Source: Robiginitomaculum sp.
GTDB lineage: Bacteria; Pseudomonadota; Alphaproteobacteria; Caulobacterales; Maricaulaceae
Assembly: GCA_002733805.1 (NCBI GenBank)
Contig: NVXG01000002.1
Span: forward strand, 62,001 to 126,000
Direction of reading: 5' to 3'
DNA length: 64,000 nucleotides
Below, piece after piece: positions 55,501 through 62,879 of the stretch. The notes below the pieces were generated by a model, which worked only from the letters and a program-made list of their open reading frames with translations, did not search any database and was not told where the DNA came from. The position numbers were made by a program, and so were the translations under genes. Positions within the stretch are counted from its first letter, which is position 1, and each line of letters starts with the position of its first letter.

Positions 55501-55938
55501 ATGGCTGATGTTCGTGGCTGTCACCTACCCGATGAATTGCTGTACGATGTGGGCAACCATATCTGGGTACAGGAACAGGAAAACGGAAATATCCGGCTGG
55601 GCATGACTTCGGTCGCGACCGCGTTGGCTGGTGCCTTGGTTGCCTTTACACCCAAAAAAGTCGGCCGCAAGGTCAAAGCTGGACGTTCCTGTGCCACTGT
55701 GGAGAGCGGCAAATGGGTTGGCCCGGCCAAATCCGCCGCTGGCGGCGAAGTCATCGCAGTCAATGAAGACCTAAAAGCCGCGCCCGGCATGGCAAACGAC
55801 GACCCCTACGCGGCATGGATGGTCGAAATTTCACCCGAAGAATGGGACACGGTCAAAGGCACCTACGTGCTGGGTTCAGATGTGGCCGCGCCTTACGAAG
55901 CCAAAATGGACGAAGACGGTTTTGAGGGTTGTGAGTAA
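55501..55938 (+). CDS. lbpA: lipoate-binding protein LbpA
   Basis: A 145-residue GcvH-like protein. The lipoyl Lys is K71 in VESGKWVGP, at the hairpin position used by lipoylated carriers. The sequence DVGNHIWVQEQ...IRLGMTSVA matches the LbpA group rather than glycine cleavage H protein, as no gcvT or gcvP is nearby. It carries the sulfur intermediate during sHdr oxidation. AAGGA precedes the ATG. Its 3' end and terminator are copied at 56649-56757. Confidence 0.93.
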   Translation: MADVRGCHLPDELLYDVGNHIWVQEQENGNIRLGMTSVATALAGALVAFTPKKVGRKVKAGRSCATVESGKWVGPAKSAAGGEVIAVNEDLKAAPGMANDDPYAAWMVEISPEEWDTVKGTYVLGSDVAAPYEAKMDEDGFEGCE

Positions 55939-55960
55939 GGCCGTGGCTGCCGAGATTTGA

Positions 55961-55996
55961 AAAAAGCGCGGGCGGGCAACCGGGTGCGCTCTTTTT
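55961..55996 (+). terminator. terminator after lbpA
   Basis: AAAAAGCGC and GTGCGCTCTTTTT bracket a GC-rich loop, followed by T. A related hairpin occurs after the duplicated lbpA end at 56724-56757. Confidence 0.7.
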
Positions 55997-56025
55997 GTTT
56001 GGGAGAACAATCCAAGCGAAAAATA

Positions 56026-56054
56026 GGAAAGCCTCGCGATTTGCGAGGCTTTCC
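56026..56054. repeat. perfect 12-bp hairpin
   Basis: GGAAAGCCTCGC (56026-56037) pairs perfectly with GCGAGGCTTTCC (56043-56054) around a 5-base loop. No T-run follows; it may protect the operon mRNA or be a dispersed palindrome. Confidence 0.7.
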
Positions 56055-56156
56055 TGTGGCGCAAAGGCCATAGTGCTTCCCTAAGGAAGTAAGTGGGTCA
56101 AAGCCCTTAATGGGTGCAATATGCACAATTTTCCCTCAAATGTCAATATAAATCCA

Positions 56157-56540
56157 TTATTTTTCCGAGTACTCAAAAGGCAACCGTATGCAACATCTTT
56201 GTCCAATTTGGTCAAAGTCATGTTGATCAACTTTGAGAGGAGAAGCTCTTTTTTGTATTCTAGTATGTGCCACAGCGTATATATGTGAACAAATCACCCA
56301 AGTATCAACCATATCTACTCGCAATCGTTTGATCAATTTCCAAACATAAGGGTCGGTCGTATCTTGCGCCTTTGAAGTTGCAGGCAATACCAAGTATGGA
56401 ATTCTATTGTTGTTTTTAATCGAAATAACAACAGCAGGATGAATACCGATAAATTCCGGCTTTTGTGCATTTTCCGGAAAATCAACCCAAACAAAATCGC
56501 GGACACCATAAGTAATATTTACAACTTTTACACGTCGCAT
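56157..56540 (-). CDS. PemK/MazF-like toxin-family protein, orphan
   Basis: A protein of about 127 residues with the PemK/MazF pattern: DFVWVDFPEN at the start, GIHPAVVIS in the first strand pair, VLPATSKAQ, and DTWVICSHIYAVAHTRI later. MazF-type proteins cut RNA. The ATG at 56540 with GGGGAAAG is preferred over the longer frame to 56615. No antitoxin gene is adjacent. The DNA is AT-richer than its surroundings and is bordered by a copy of the lbpA 3' end, so it was probably acquired. Confidence 0.65.
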   Translation of the reverse strand: MRRVKVVNITYGVRDFVWVDFPENAQKPEFIGIHPAVVISIKNNNRIPYLVLPATSKAQDTTDPYVWKLIKRLRVDMVDTWVICSHIYAVAHTRIQKRASPLKVDQHDFDQIGQRCCIRLPFEYSEK

Positions 56541-56648
56541 GTAATCTTTCCCCGCCACACTAAATAAACCTTGTTGGCATATGCCGACCATAGGTGCCAA
56601 TTGATCACAATTCAACAGGAGGTGCGGCGTTGAGCCAAGAGTGTGTGG

Positions 56649-56757
56649 GCCGCACCATACGAGGCCAAAATGGACGAAGACGGCTTCGAGGGGTGTGAAT
56701 AAAACCCATTCCTTAAAAATCGGAAAAGCGCATACGGGCAGTCGGATGTGCTTTTTG
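56649..56757 (+). pseudogene. remnant: duplicated lbpA 3' end plus terminator
   Basis: 56649-56702 encodes AAPYEAKMDEDGFEGCE and a stop, the same as the end of LbpA (55885-55938). Seven of 54 bases differ and all are synonymous. A terminator hairpin (AAAAGCGCAT / ATGTGCTTTT, 56724-56755) follows, like the one after lbpA. No start or lipoyl site remains. Confidence 0.85.
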
Positions 56758-56894
56758 TTTGGACTTCTTGTCGCTGATACATCGACGAAATTTTACCCCG
56801 CCTCAACACGAAATGCGTGGTGGTTGGGTACTTTTGTCGCCAACCTTATGCTAAGGTCCGGCATAACCGCCTCAAAGCATCAGTCAAATATCCA

Positions 56895-57221
56895 TCACAA
56901 ACAATGCACCAACACCTTCATGCGCTCCCGGTTGAAAATAATCCAGCTATCAATCACCGCTTGCTCATCAGATCCGCCTTGTTGCAGGGCGAAAACGGCG
57001 GCCATGAATGGGGCTAGAAACTCGCGGATTTCGCCGGTGCGTAGGTCGCCTTTGGTCCAGCCGATATAGAGGCCGTCCTTCATCAATTGGTCCAGATCGC
57101 TGGCCGCGTCAGCTTTTGTCATCAGAGTTTCGACTCGCGCAATATCTTCTTTGAGCAAGGCTTTGCGAAAATAGCTGTCTTCGGTTTCAGCGCGTGTTTG
57201 TAACATTTCAAGAAGTTTCAT
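56895..57221 (-). CDS. small protein of unknown function
   Basis: A 108-residue helical protein (KLLEMLQTRAETEDSYFRKA, ...FLAPFMAAVFALQQGGSDEQAVIDSW). No motif is recognized. It is divergent from the DUF302 gene and shares its promoter region with the sulfur-type motif, so joint control is possible. Confidence 0.6.
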   Translation of the reverse strand: MKLLEMLQTRAETEDSYFRKALLKEDIARVETLMTKADAASDLDQLMKDGLYIGWTKGDLRTGEIREFLAPFMAAVFALQQGGSDEQAVIDSWIIFNRERMKVLVHCL

Positions 57222-57250
57222 GGGAGCCTCTGGTCTTTGACAGTTGCCAC

Positions 57251-57276
57251 CTTATATAAGTATTGCCTAATATGCA
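57251..57276 (+). promoter_or_regulatory. candidate sulfur-regulon motif upstream of DUF302 gene
   Basis: Begins CTTATATAAGTATTGCC and continues with TAATATGCA. It is nearly the same as the site between dsrE2 and the HDAC-like gene (37727) and matches 19 of 26 positions of the lipS2 site. It is 30 bases from the start codon. Confidence 0.5.
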
Positions 57277-57305
57277 AAACACACATCACACAACAGGAGG
57301 CTTTG

Positions 57306-57689
57306 ATGTCCTATTGTTTTACCAAAACCGTTTCATACTCGTGGACTGAGGCGCTGGATCGAACCAATGCGGCATTGGCCAATCATGGCTTTGGCGTTCT
57401 GACCACCATTGATGTGCAAGCTACGTTGAAGAAAAAGCTCGACGTCGATATGGATAAATACACCATATTGGGCGCCTGCAATCCAAAGTTGGCCCACCAA
57501 GCCATAACCGGTGAGCCCAGAATTGGCGTGATGTTACCGTGTAATGTTATTTTACGGGGCGTGATGGGCGGCGTTGAGATTAGCGCGGTCAATGCACAAA
57601 CCTCGATGCAGGGCGTGGATAATCCGGGCCTTGGCGAGATCGCCGGTAAAGTAACTGGATTGTTGCAAGACGTATTGGCCGAGATTTAA
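57306..57689 (+). CDS. DUF302 domain protein
   Basis: A 127-residue protein with the DUF302 pattern: ALANHGFGVLTTIDVQATL, ILGACNPKLAHQAI and EPRIGVMLPCNVILR. DUF302 proteins are common near sulfur-oxidation and redox genes, but their function is unknown. AGGAGG lies 7 bases upstream of the ATG. It has a sulfur-type promoter motif and converges with modC. Confidence 0.85.
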   Translation: MSYCFTKTVSYSWTEALDRTNAALANHGFGVLTTIDVQATLKKKLDVDMDKYTILGACNPKLAHQAITGEPRIGVMLPCNVILRGVMGGVEISAVNAQTSMQGVDNPGLGEIAGKVTGLLQDVLAEI

Positions 57690-58747
57690 CCGGCGCGACT
57701 GGCGCTGGCTTTGACTTGGGCAAACACCGATTGCCCTACGCTCAAGCTCAGTTCGGAAACAGATTTTTGGGTCAATCTGGCCAGCAGTGAAAACTCGCCG
57801 GCATCCAGAACCAACAAGACCTGCCCGATCATCTGGGCCGGTTGGCGAATTTCGGCAATTTTGACCGGGATGGAGTTGATGATGCTGGAGCCAGTATCTT
57901 GACCCAAAGCAATCGAGACATCCGCCGCCCGAAACCGCAATCGCACCGCGTCACCCATCTGCCCAGATATTGCTGGTACCATCACCCGGTGCGGCCCGAT
58001 CTTGATTTGCACCAACCCAAATTCATGATCAAATTGATCGATCCGGCCAGTTAGCACCGCACAAGCATCTTCACGCGCCGCAAAGGGAAATTGTGCATCC
58101 AATAGCGTGTCGGCCAATGCGCCCTGCCCGGCCAATTCACCGCGATCCAGATAGAGCACCTGATCGGCCAATCGGGTCAAACTGGCAAATTCGTGTACCA
58201 CCATCAAAACAGGTATACCCAAGGCGACAATCATTTGATGCAGACAATCGGCCAGCTCAGTACGAGCCTCTTCGTCCAATGCGGCAAAGGGTTCATCCAG
58301 CAACAACACACGCGGATTGGCTAGCAGGCTGCGGGCCAAACAAACCCGCTGCGCTTCGCCGCCGGACAGGCTGTCGGCCCGGCGTTGTAACAAATGTCCG
58401 ATCCCGAACCCTTCGATAATCTGGGTCAGTTCCGGGCCATTAACCCGGGCGCGCATCAAGGCAAAGTCGAGATTTTGCCGCACGTCTAAATGCGGGAACA
58501 GGACGCTTTTTTGGTCCATATAGCCAATTTGGCGATGTTCCGGTTTGACGAAAATCTTCTCGTCTTGCCAGATATGCTTGCCAAATTTGATTGTGCCCTG
58601 CCCCCGGTTAAATCCGGCCAGACAGCGCAGCAACGTGGTTTTCCCGGCCCCGGAAGGCCCGGCAATGATGGTAAATCCTTGATCCGGCAAATCGCAATCA
58701 AGTTTAAGCGCAAACCCCGATGCCGCATATTCCAGTGCAATTCTCAT
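57686..58747 (-). CDS. modC: molybdate ABC transporter ATP-binding protein
   Basis: A 353-residue ATPase: Walker A GPSGAGKTTLLR (about residues 31-42), signature LSGGEAQR, Walker B VLLLDEPFAALDEEAR. The last third holds a Mop-type molybdate-binding region (LGLVQIKIGPHRVMV, LRFRAADVSIAL). It powers molybdate uptake that supplies the Soe cofactor. Its start overlaps the modB stop. Confidence 0.92.
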   Translation of the reverse strand: MRIALEYAASGFALKLDCDLPDQGFTIIAGPSGAGKTTLLRCLAGFNRGQGTIKFGKHIWQDEKIFVKPEHRQIGYMDQKSVLFPHLDVRQNLDFALMRARVNGPELTQIIEGFGIGHLLQRRADSLSGGEAQRVCLARSLLANPRVLLLDEPFAALDEEARTELADCLHQMIVALGIPVLMVVHEFASLTRLADQVLYLDRGELAGQGALADTLLDAQFPFAAREDACAVLTGRIDQFDHEFGLVQIKIGPHRVMVPAISGQMGDAVRLRFRAADVSIALGQDTGSSIINSIPVKIAEIRQPAQMIGQVLLVLDAGEFSLLARLTQKSVSELSLSVGQSVFAQVKASASRAG

Positions 58748-59397
58748 CGCGGGTCCGCCTTGCGGTTCAAGACTGCAACCAACACCATCGCAATGAAGGA
58801 AAACAACACCAATCCAAACGACAACAAGTGAGCTTGACCATATTCGGTTCGCTCCACCGCATCAAAAATCGCGATGGACAATACCCGGGTTCGATCCGGC
58901 AAATTGCCGCCAACCATCAACACCATGCCGAACTCGCCCAAGGTGTGGGCAAAGCCGAGAATGGCCCCGCTGAATATCCCGTTTTTGGCCAGCGGCAGGG
59001 CCAGATGGGAAAACCGCTGCCAAGGCCCGGCACCCAAGCTGGCCGCCGTTTCAAAGATATTTCCGGCAATCGCCTCAAACGCCGATTGCACCGGTCGCAC
59101 CATAAAGGGTAGCGAAAACAACACCGAGCCAATCACCAGACCCGGAAACGAAAACACCAAGCCGAGCGGAGCAAACGGACCGTTTGGGCCTAACAATAAC
59201 AGCAGATAAAACCCCAGCACAGTAGGCGGTAAAACCAGCGGAACCGCGACCAGGCTTTCCAGCATGGCGCGCGGTATCCCCCGCAAATGGACGATCCACC
59301 AGGCCAATGGCACCCCGATCAGCAACAATACCAACGTGGTGATGCTGGCCAATTGCAGGCTGATCCAGATCGGTGACCAAAGGGCTTGGCTCATCAT
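58744..59397 (-). CDS. modB: molybdate ABC transporter permease
   Basis: A 217-residue inner-membrane protein with five or six helices and the EAA-type loop AASLGAGPWQRFSHLALPLAKNG. The ATG at 59397 overlaps the modA stop (ATGA); 59394 is also possible. The longer frame to 59466 has no support. Confidence 0.92.
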   Translation of the reverse strand: MMSQALWSPIWISLQLASITTLVLLLIGVPLAWWIVHLRGIPRAMLESLVAVPLVLPPTVLGFYLLLLLGPNGPFAPLGLVFSFPGLVIGSVLFSLPFMVRPVQSAFEAIAGNIFETAASLGAGPWQRFSHLALPLAKNGIFSGAILGFAHTLGEFGMVLMVGGNLPDRTRVLSIAIFDAVERTEYGQAHLLSFGLVLFSFIAMVLVAVLNRKADPR

Positions 59398-60083
59398 GGC
59401 GCGCCATATCCCTTCGCAACCAGAAACTGGGTGCTCAAACGTGCATAAAGCGCACCGGCTACACAAGATGCTTCTTGGCCCGGTTTTACCCGAACCAGTT
59501 GCAATAAAATTGGCGGGGCTCGCTGCGGATCAATCACCTCATATTGATCCTCAGTAATCCCGGCAGCCAACAGTAACGAAAGCGGCACATACCCGGCACT
59601 GGCCGCCCCCAAATGGACAAAGGCAAACGCTTGCGCCGCATTGGCACCGCGCACCAAATTACCCGGATCAGAACCGATCACTGCCATGGCTGCCCGGCCA
59701 AATGGCGCCGTATCCGGGTTGGCGATGGCCACAGGTGCCGCCGGATCATTCGCCGCCGGATGCCAATAGGCCATAAGAGCGCGGGCAAAGGGCGGATCGA
59801 ACGCAATTATTGGATGGTCTTGCAATTGTTGACGGCTCAATTCGGGATCGGCGCTGATCAAAAGATCAAATGGTGCCCCTTGGCTAATTTGCGAAATCAA
59901 GGTTCCGGTAGAACCAGAACTAACGCTAACTGCCACGTCGCAAGCCGTTTCCAGATCAGCCACCAAGGCCGTAATTACTGGCCGAAAATTGCTGGCTGTG
60001 GCTATATAAACCGTTTTTATCGCAGCGGGTGCGCAGCTAGAACCCAACAGGCTCAAGCAAACAACCAGCGCAAGACGGCTCAT
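59394..60083 (-). CDS. modA: molybdate-binding lipoprotein
   Basis: A 229-residue periplasmic binding protein with a lipobox LGSSC (Cys17). Motifs of ModA: YIATASNFRPVI, VSSGSTGTLISQI and GAPFDLLISADPE. The preference for molybdate over tungstate is not visible. It overlaps the upstream gene by 4 bases. Confidence 0.92.
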   Translation of the reverse strand: MSRLALVVCLSLLGSSCAPAAIKTVYIATASNFRPVITALVADLETACDVAVSVSSGSTGTLISQISQGAPFDLLISADPELSRQQLQDHPIIAFDPPFARALMAYWHPAANDPAAPVAIANPDTAPFGRAAMAVIGSDPGNLVRGANAAQAFAFVHLGAASAGYVPLSLLLAAGITEDQYEVIDPQRAPPILLQLVRVKPGQEASCVAGALYARLSTQFLVAKGYGAP

Positions 60084-60418
60084 TTCTTGGGTACCTTATC
60101 TCGAGCTTTCTCCCGGATGTCATGCATATCAATGGCTAGCGAGAAAACACCTTGGTCGAAATATCCGCCAATGCCGCCGCGCGTGGGGCTAGCCAATTCG
60201 GCACTGGCCGCTTCACGCGGATAGACAAACCCAATAGTCGAATTGCCCGGATCAAATGCCATATTGGTCATTTCCTCATCGACCAGCGACACAATGACGG
60301 TAAATATACCGCCGGACAGATCAATCTGGTTGCTGAGATTTCCCGTATCCACCAATTGCTGCATTTCGGATAAATCGACCCGCAACGCAACGTGGCCCGG
60401 CGCAAATTTCAGTTTCAT
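60080..60418 (-). CDS. unknown protein in the mod/mob operon
   Basis: A 112-residue soluble protein (MKLKFAPGHVALRVDLSEM at the start). It is clean of known motifs. It is translationally coupled to mobA before it and to modA after it (4-base overlaps), so a role in molybdate or cofactor handling is likely. The longer frame to 60529 lies inside mobA and is not supported. Confidence 0.7.
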   Translation of the reverse strand: MKLKFAPGHVALRVDLSEMQQLVDTGNLSNQIDLSGGIFTVIVSLVDEEMTNMAFDPGNSTIGFVYPREAASAELASPTRGGIGGYFDQGVFSLAIDMHDIREKARDKVPKK

Positions 60419-60960
60419 GATGACAACTCCAAATTGGCCAATTGTTCCGGGGTATTGCAGTTCCAGAACGCTGGCGAATGTCTGCCCGGTCCGGCAATTG
60501 CCGTAAATCCCAAACTGCGGAACAAACAAAACAACGAGCGATCCCCGTCCGGCGCTTCCAGCGTTTGTTGCAAATACGCCCGCAAGTCAGATGTGACCCT
60601 CACACAAACTGGCATCGGATGATCGGCAAAATATAGCCCTGCCTCATCGGTGCGCGCTTGGATCAATTTTTTCAGCAAAGCCGGTTTCAAATTGGGCATA
60701 TCAACCGGAATGACCAACACCCACTGCCCATCGGACAAAGTGTGTAGCGCCGCGTCCAATCCGGCCAACGGGCCAGCATTGGCAAACCGATCAACCAGTC
60801 CACCGGCTCCGCTGACCAATATCGGATTACATCCGGCCTCCGCCAATAATGCTTTGGCCCGATCCAACAAGGACATGCCGCCGATCATCAGCGCCGCCTT
60901 GTCGCGGCCCATGCGCCTGGATTGTCCCCCGGCCAACACCAAGCCAATTGGTTCAATCAT
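60415..60960 (-). CDS. mobA: molybdenum cofactor guanylyltransferase
   Basis: A 181-residue enzyme that adds GMP to molybdopterin, making the bis-MGD cofactor used by DMSO-reductase-family enzymes such as SoeA. Motif VLAGGQSRRMGRDKAAL is at residues 8-24. The ATG at 60960 overlaps moaE by 8 bases. Confidence 0.9.
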   Translation of the reverse strand: MIEPIGLVLAGGQSRRMGRDKAALMIGGMSLLDRAKALLAEAGCNPILVSGAGGLVDRFANAGPLAGLDAALHTLSDGQWVLVIPVDMPNLKPALLKKLIQARTDEAGLYFADHPMPVCVRVTSDLRAYLQQTLEAPDGDRSLFCLFRSLGFTAIAGPGRHSPAFWNCNTPEQLANLELSS

Positions 60961-61402
60961 GACCGCACAGGGCATGGCCCTTTACCCATTCGCTATCGCC
61001 ATCGACATAATGTTCCTGCTTCCAGACCGGCGAGCGTGATTTAATCTCTTCGATAACATAACGACAGGCCGAAAACGCTTCGCCCCGGTGCGGAGAACCA
61101 GCCGCGATCACGATGCTTAAGCCACCAATTCCCAAGCGCCCTTTGCCATGCACCACAAACAGTCGCAGGTTCTCGCCCCATTTGGTTTGGGCCTCGGCGC
61201 AGATTTCTGCAAAACTCTGCTCAGCCAACGGAGCAAACACATCATAGGAAACACCTTTGACAGATCGCCCCTGATTGAAATCGCGCACCGCGCCCACGAA
61301 CAGCGCACCCGCCCCATTACCGGGTGCATCAACAAATGCCAAAGCTTCGGATGGGTCGAGCACTTGTTTTTCCGTATCGCGAACTTCCACATGAATACTC
61401 AT
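60953..61402 (-). CDS. moaE: molybdopterin synthase catalytic subunit
   Basis: A 149-residue MoaE. It holds GALFVGAVRDFNQGRSVKG, and VVHGKGRLGIGGLSI, VAAGSPHRGEAFSACRYVIEEIK and PVWKQEHYVDGDSEWV, the usual conserved blocks with the catalytic lysines. It acts with MoaD, encoded next to it, to convert precursor Z to molybdopterin. Confidence 0.93.
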   Translation of the reverse strand: MSIHVEVRDTEKQVLDPSEALAFVDAPGNGAGALFVGAVRDFNQGRSVKGVSYDVFAPLAEQSFAEICAEAQTKWGENLRLFVVHGKGRLGIGGLSIVIAAGSPHRGEAFSACRYVIEEIKSRSPVWKQEHYVDGDSEWVKGHALCGHD

Positions 61403-61404
61403 GA

Positions 61405-61650
61405 CTACCCTCCTGAAACTGGTGGTAAAATGGCTAGCACCTCGGTTGCATCAAGACTTGCGGTATCGGCCAGAACCACCCGCACATTGGCAAATTTACT
61501 TAAAGCCAGCAACTCATCCAATTCCATCCCACTGACCTTTGGTTGCAGGGCAACTCGAAGATCGGACACAATTGCAGCTTCCGGTAAATCTAGTTCTACC
61601 TCTTGCCCTAGCACCCGGAAGGCGCCGAACATTTGTATTTTTATTTTCAT
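61405..61650 (-). CDS. moaD: molybdopterin synthase sulfur carrier subunit
   Basis: An 81-residue ubiquitin-like protein ending in the Gly-Gly tail (ILPPVSGG) that is thiocarboxylated. It is two bases from moaE and overlaps moeA by 4. Confidence 0.92.
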   Translation of the reverse strand: MKIKIQMFGAFRVLGQEVELDLPEAAIVSDLRVALQPKVSGMELDELLALSKFANVRVVLADTASLDATEVLAILPPVSGG

Positions 61651-62879
61651 ACCAAGCCCTCGGTAAAAGGATGAAAGCGCACCAAACTACCGGCGGCCAA
61701 ATCACTGGCATCTTGCGGCAATTCGGCCCAGCAATTGGCTTGCAATAACGGTTTGATCCGAAAGGATTCTTGACCGCTCAAAACCTCAATTTGCATTTTG
61801 GCATCCCGGCTGGTCACCCTGGCCTTGGCAAACATGGTCAAACCGGCTCGTTTTGAAAAATCTTTGCTCAACTGCGCGTGGCGGATCGGGCGCTCGCTCT
61901 GCATCAAGATCTTGCGTAAAACCGGCATGACAAAAAAGTGTAAGCCAACTGCCGCAGATACAGGATTACCCGGCAAGCCAAAAAACAACGTGCCATCTGG
62001 CAGTTTGGCAAACAGCACGGGCTTGCCGGGGCGAATGCGGCATTTATGAAATATGGTTGTCGCCCCCAATGCGCTCAACGCAGCCGGCACAAAATCGCGA
62101 ACCCCCATCGACACGGCGCCGGTGGAAATGATGATCTGGGCCTGCCCATCTCTGGCCTGATCCATCAGTGCCAGAAAACTTTTTGCATCATCTGGGTGAC
62201 CGGATAATGGATTGATCTCCACCGGCCAATTGTTCAGGAGTGCGGCCAAATAGGGTTGGTTTGAATTGCGGATTTGCCCCGGCTGCAATGATTTGGCCGG
62301 GTCATCGACTAATTCCGCACCGGTGCTAATCAGAGTGATTTTTGGTCTGGCCAATACCTGCACTTCATCCAAGCCCAATGCGGCCAGCATCATGATGTCC
62401 TCTGGCGTAAATATACGCCCGGCTGCGATCAATTCTTCGCCGATCTGTACGTCTTCCCCAGCCCGGCGAATGTGCCGGTCGGTCGGCACTGGACCTGTAA
62501 GTTCGATTGAAACCACCTGCCCATCCGCGTTTTGCTTGGCTTCGACATTCTCGATCGGCACAACGGTTTCACACCATTTTGGCACCGGCGCGCCAGTCAT
62601 GATCTGCACCGCACCATGACTGGGTTGATCGCCCACCGATTGTCCGGCCAAAATCTGCTGCAATACCGGCAATTGCACCGGGCCAGCGGCAGCAATGGCC
62701 TTTAAGGTAAATCCATCCATGGCCGAGTTATCAAACGCTGGCAAATTGGCCGATGCCGTTATTGGTGCTGCCGAAATTCGCCCCGGCAAATCCACCAGTT
62801 TGCAGGTCTCCAATACGGGCTTTGTCACCAAAGTTGCCGCGTTTAGCAAAAGCTCTCTTGCCTGTGGGTAGGTAATCAT
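61647..62879 (-). CDS. moeA: molybdopterin molybdotransferase
   Basis: A 410-residue enzyme that inserts molybdate into adenylated molybdopterin. Conserved parts: LPAFDNSAMDGFTLK near residue 43, IMTGAPVPKW, IISTGAVSMGVRDFV and FFGLPGNPVSAAVGLHFFV. It overlaps both neighbours by 4 bases. Confidence 0.93.
   Translation of the reverse strand: MITYPQARELLLNAATLVTKPVLETCKLVDLPGRISAAPITASANLPAFDNSAMDGFTLKAIAAAGPVQLPVLQQILAGQSVGDQPSHGAVQIMTGAPVPKWCETVVPIENVEAKQNADGQVVSIELTGPVPTDRHIRRAGEDVQIGEELIAAGRIFTPEDIMMLAALGLDEVQVLARPKITLISTGAELVDDPAKSLQPGQIRNSNQPYLAALLNNWPVEINPLSGHPDDAKSFLALMDQARDGQAQIIISTGAVSMGVRDFVPAALSALGATTIFHKCRIRPGKPVLFAKLPDGTLFFGLPGNPVSAAVGLHFFVMPVLRKILMQSERPIRHAQLSKDFSKRAGLTMFAKARVTSRDAKMQIEVLSGQESFRIKPLLQANCWAELPQDASDLAAGSLVRFHPFTEGLV

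Noticed and set aside
55501-55938. Glycine cleavage H protein as identity of lbpA
   Set aside because: No gcvT/gcvP nearby, and it closes the shdr operon.
55893-56126. 77-codon minus-strand frame across the lbpA terminator region
   Set aside because: It overlaps lbpA and two hairpins; looks like a chance frame.
56157-56615. Complete toxin-antitoxin pair around the PemK-like gene
   Set aside because: No small antitoxin frame is found on either side.
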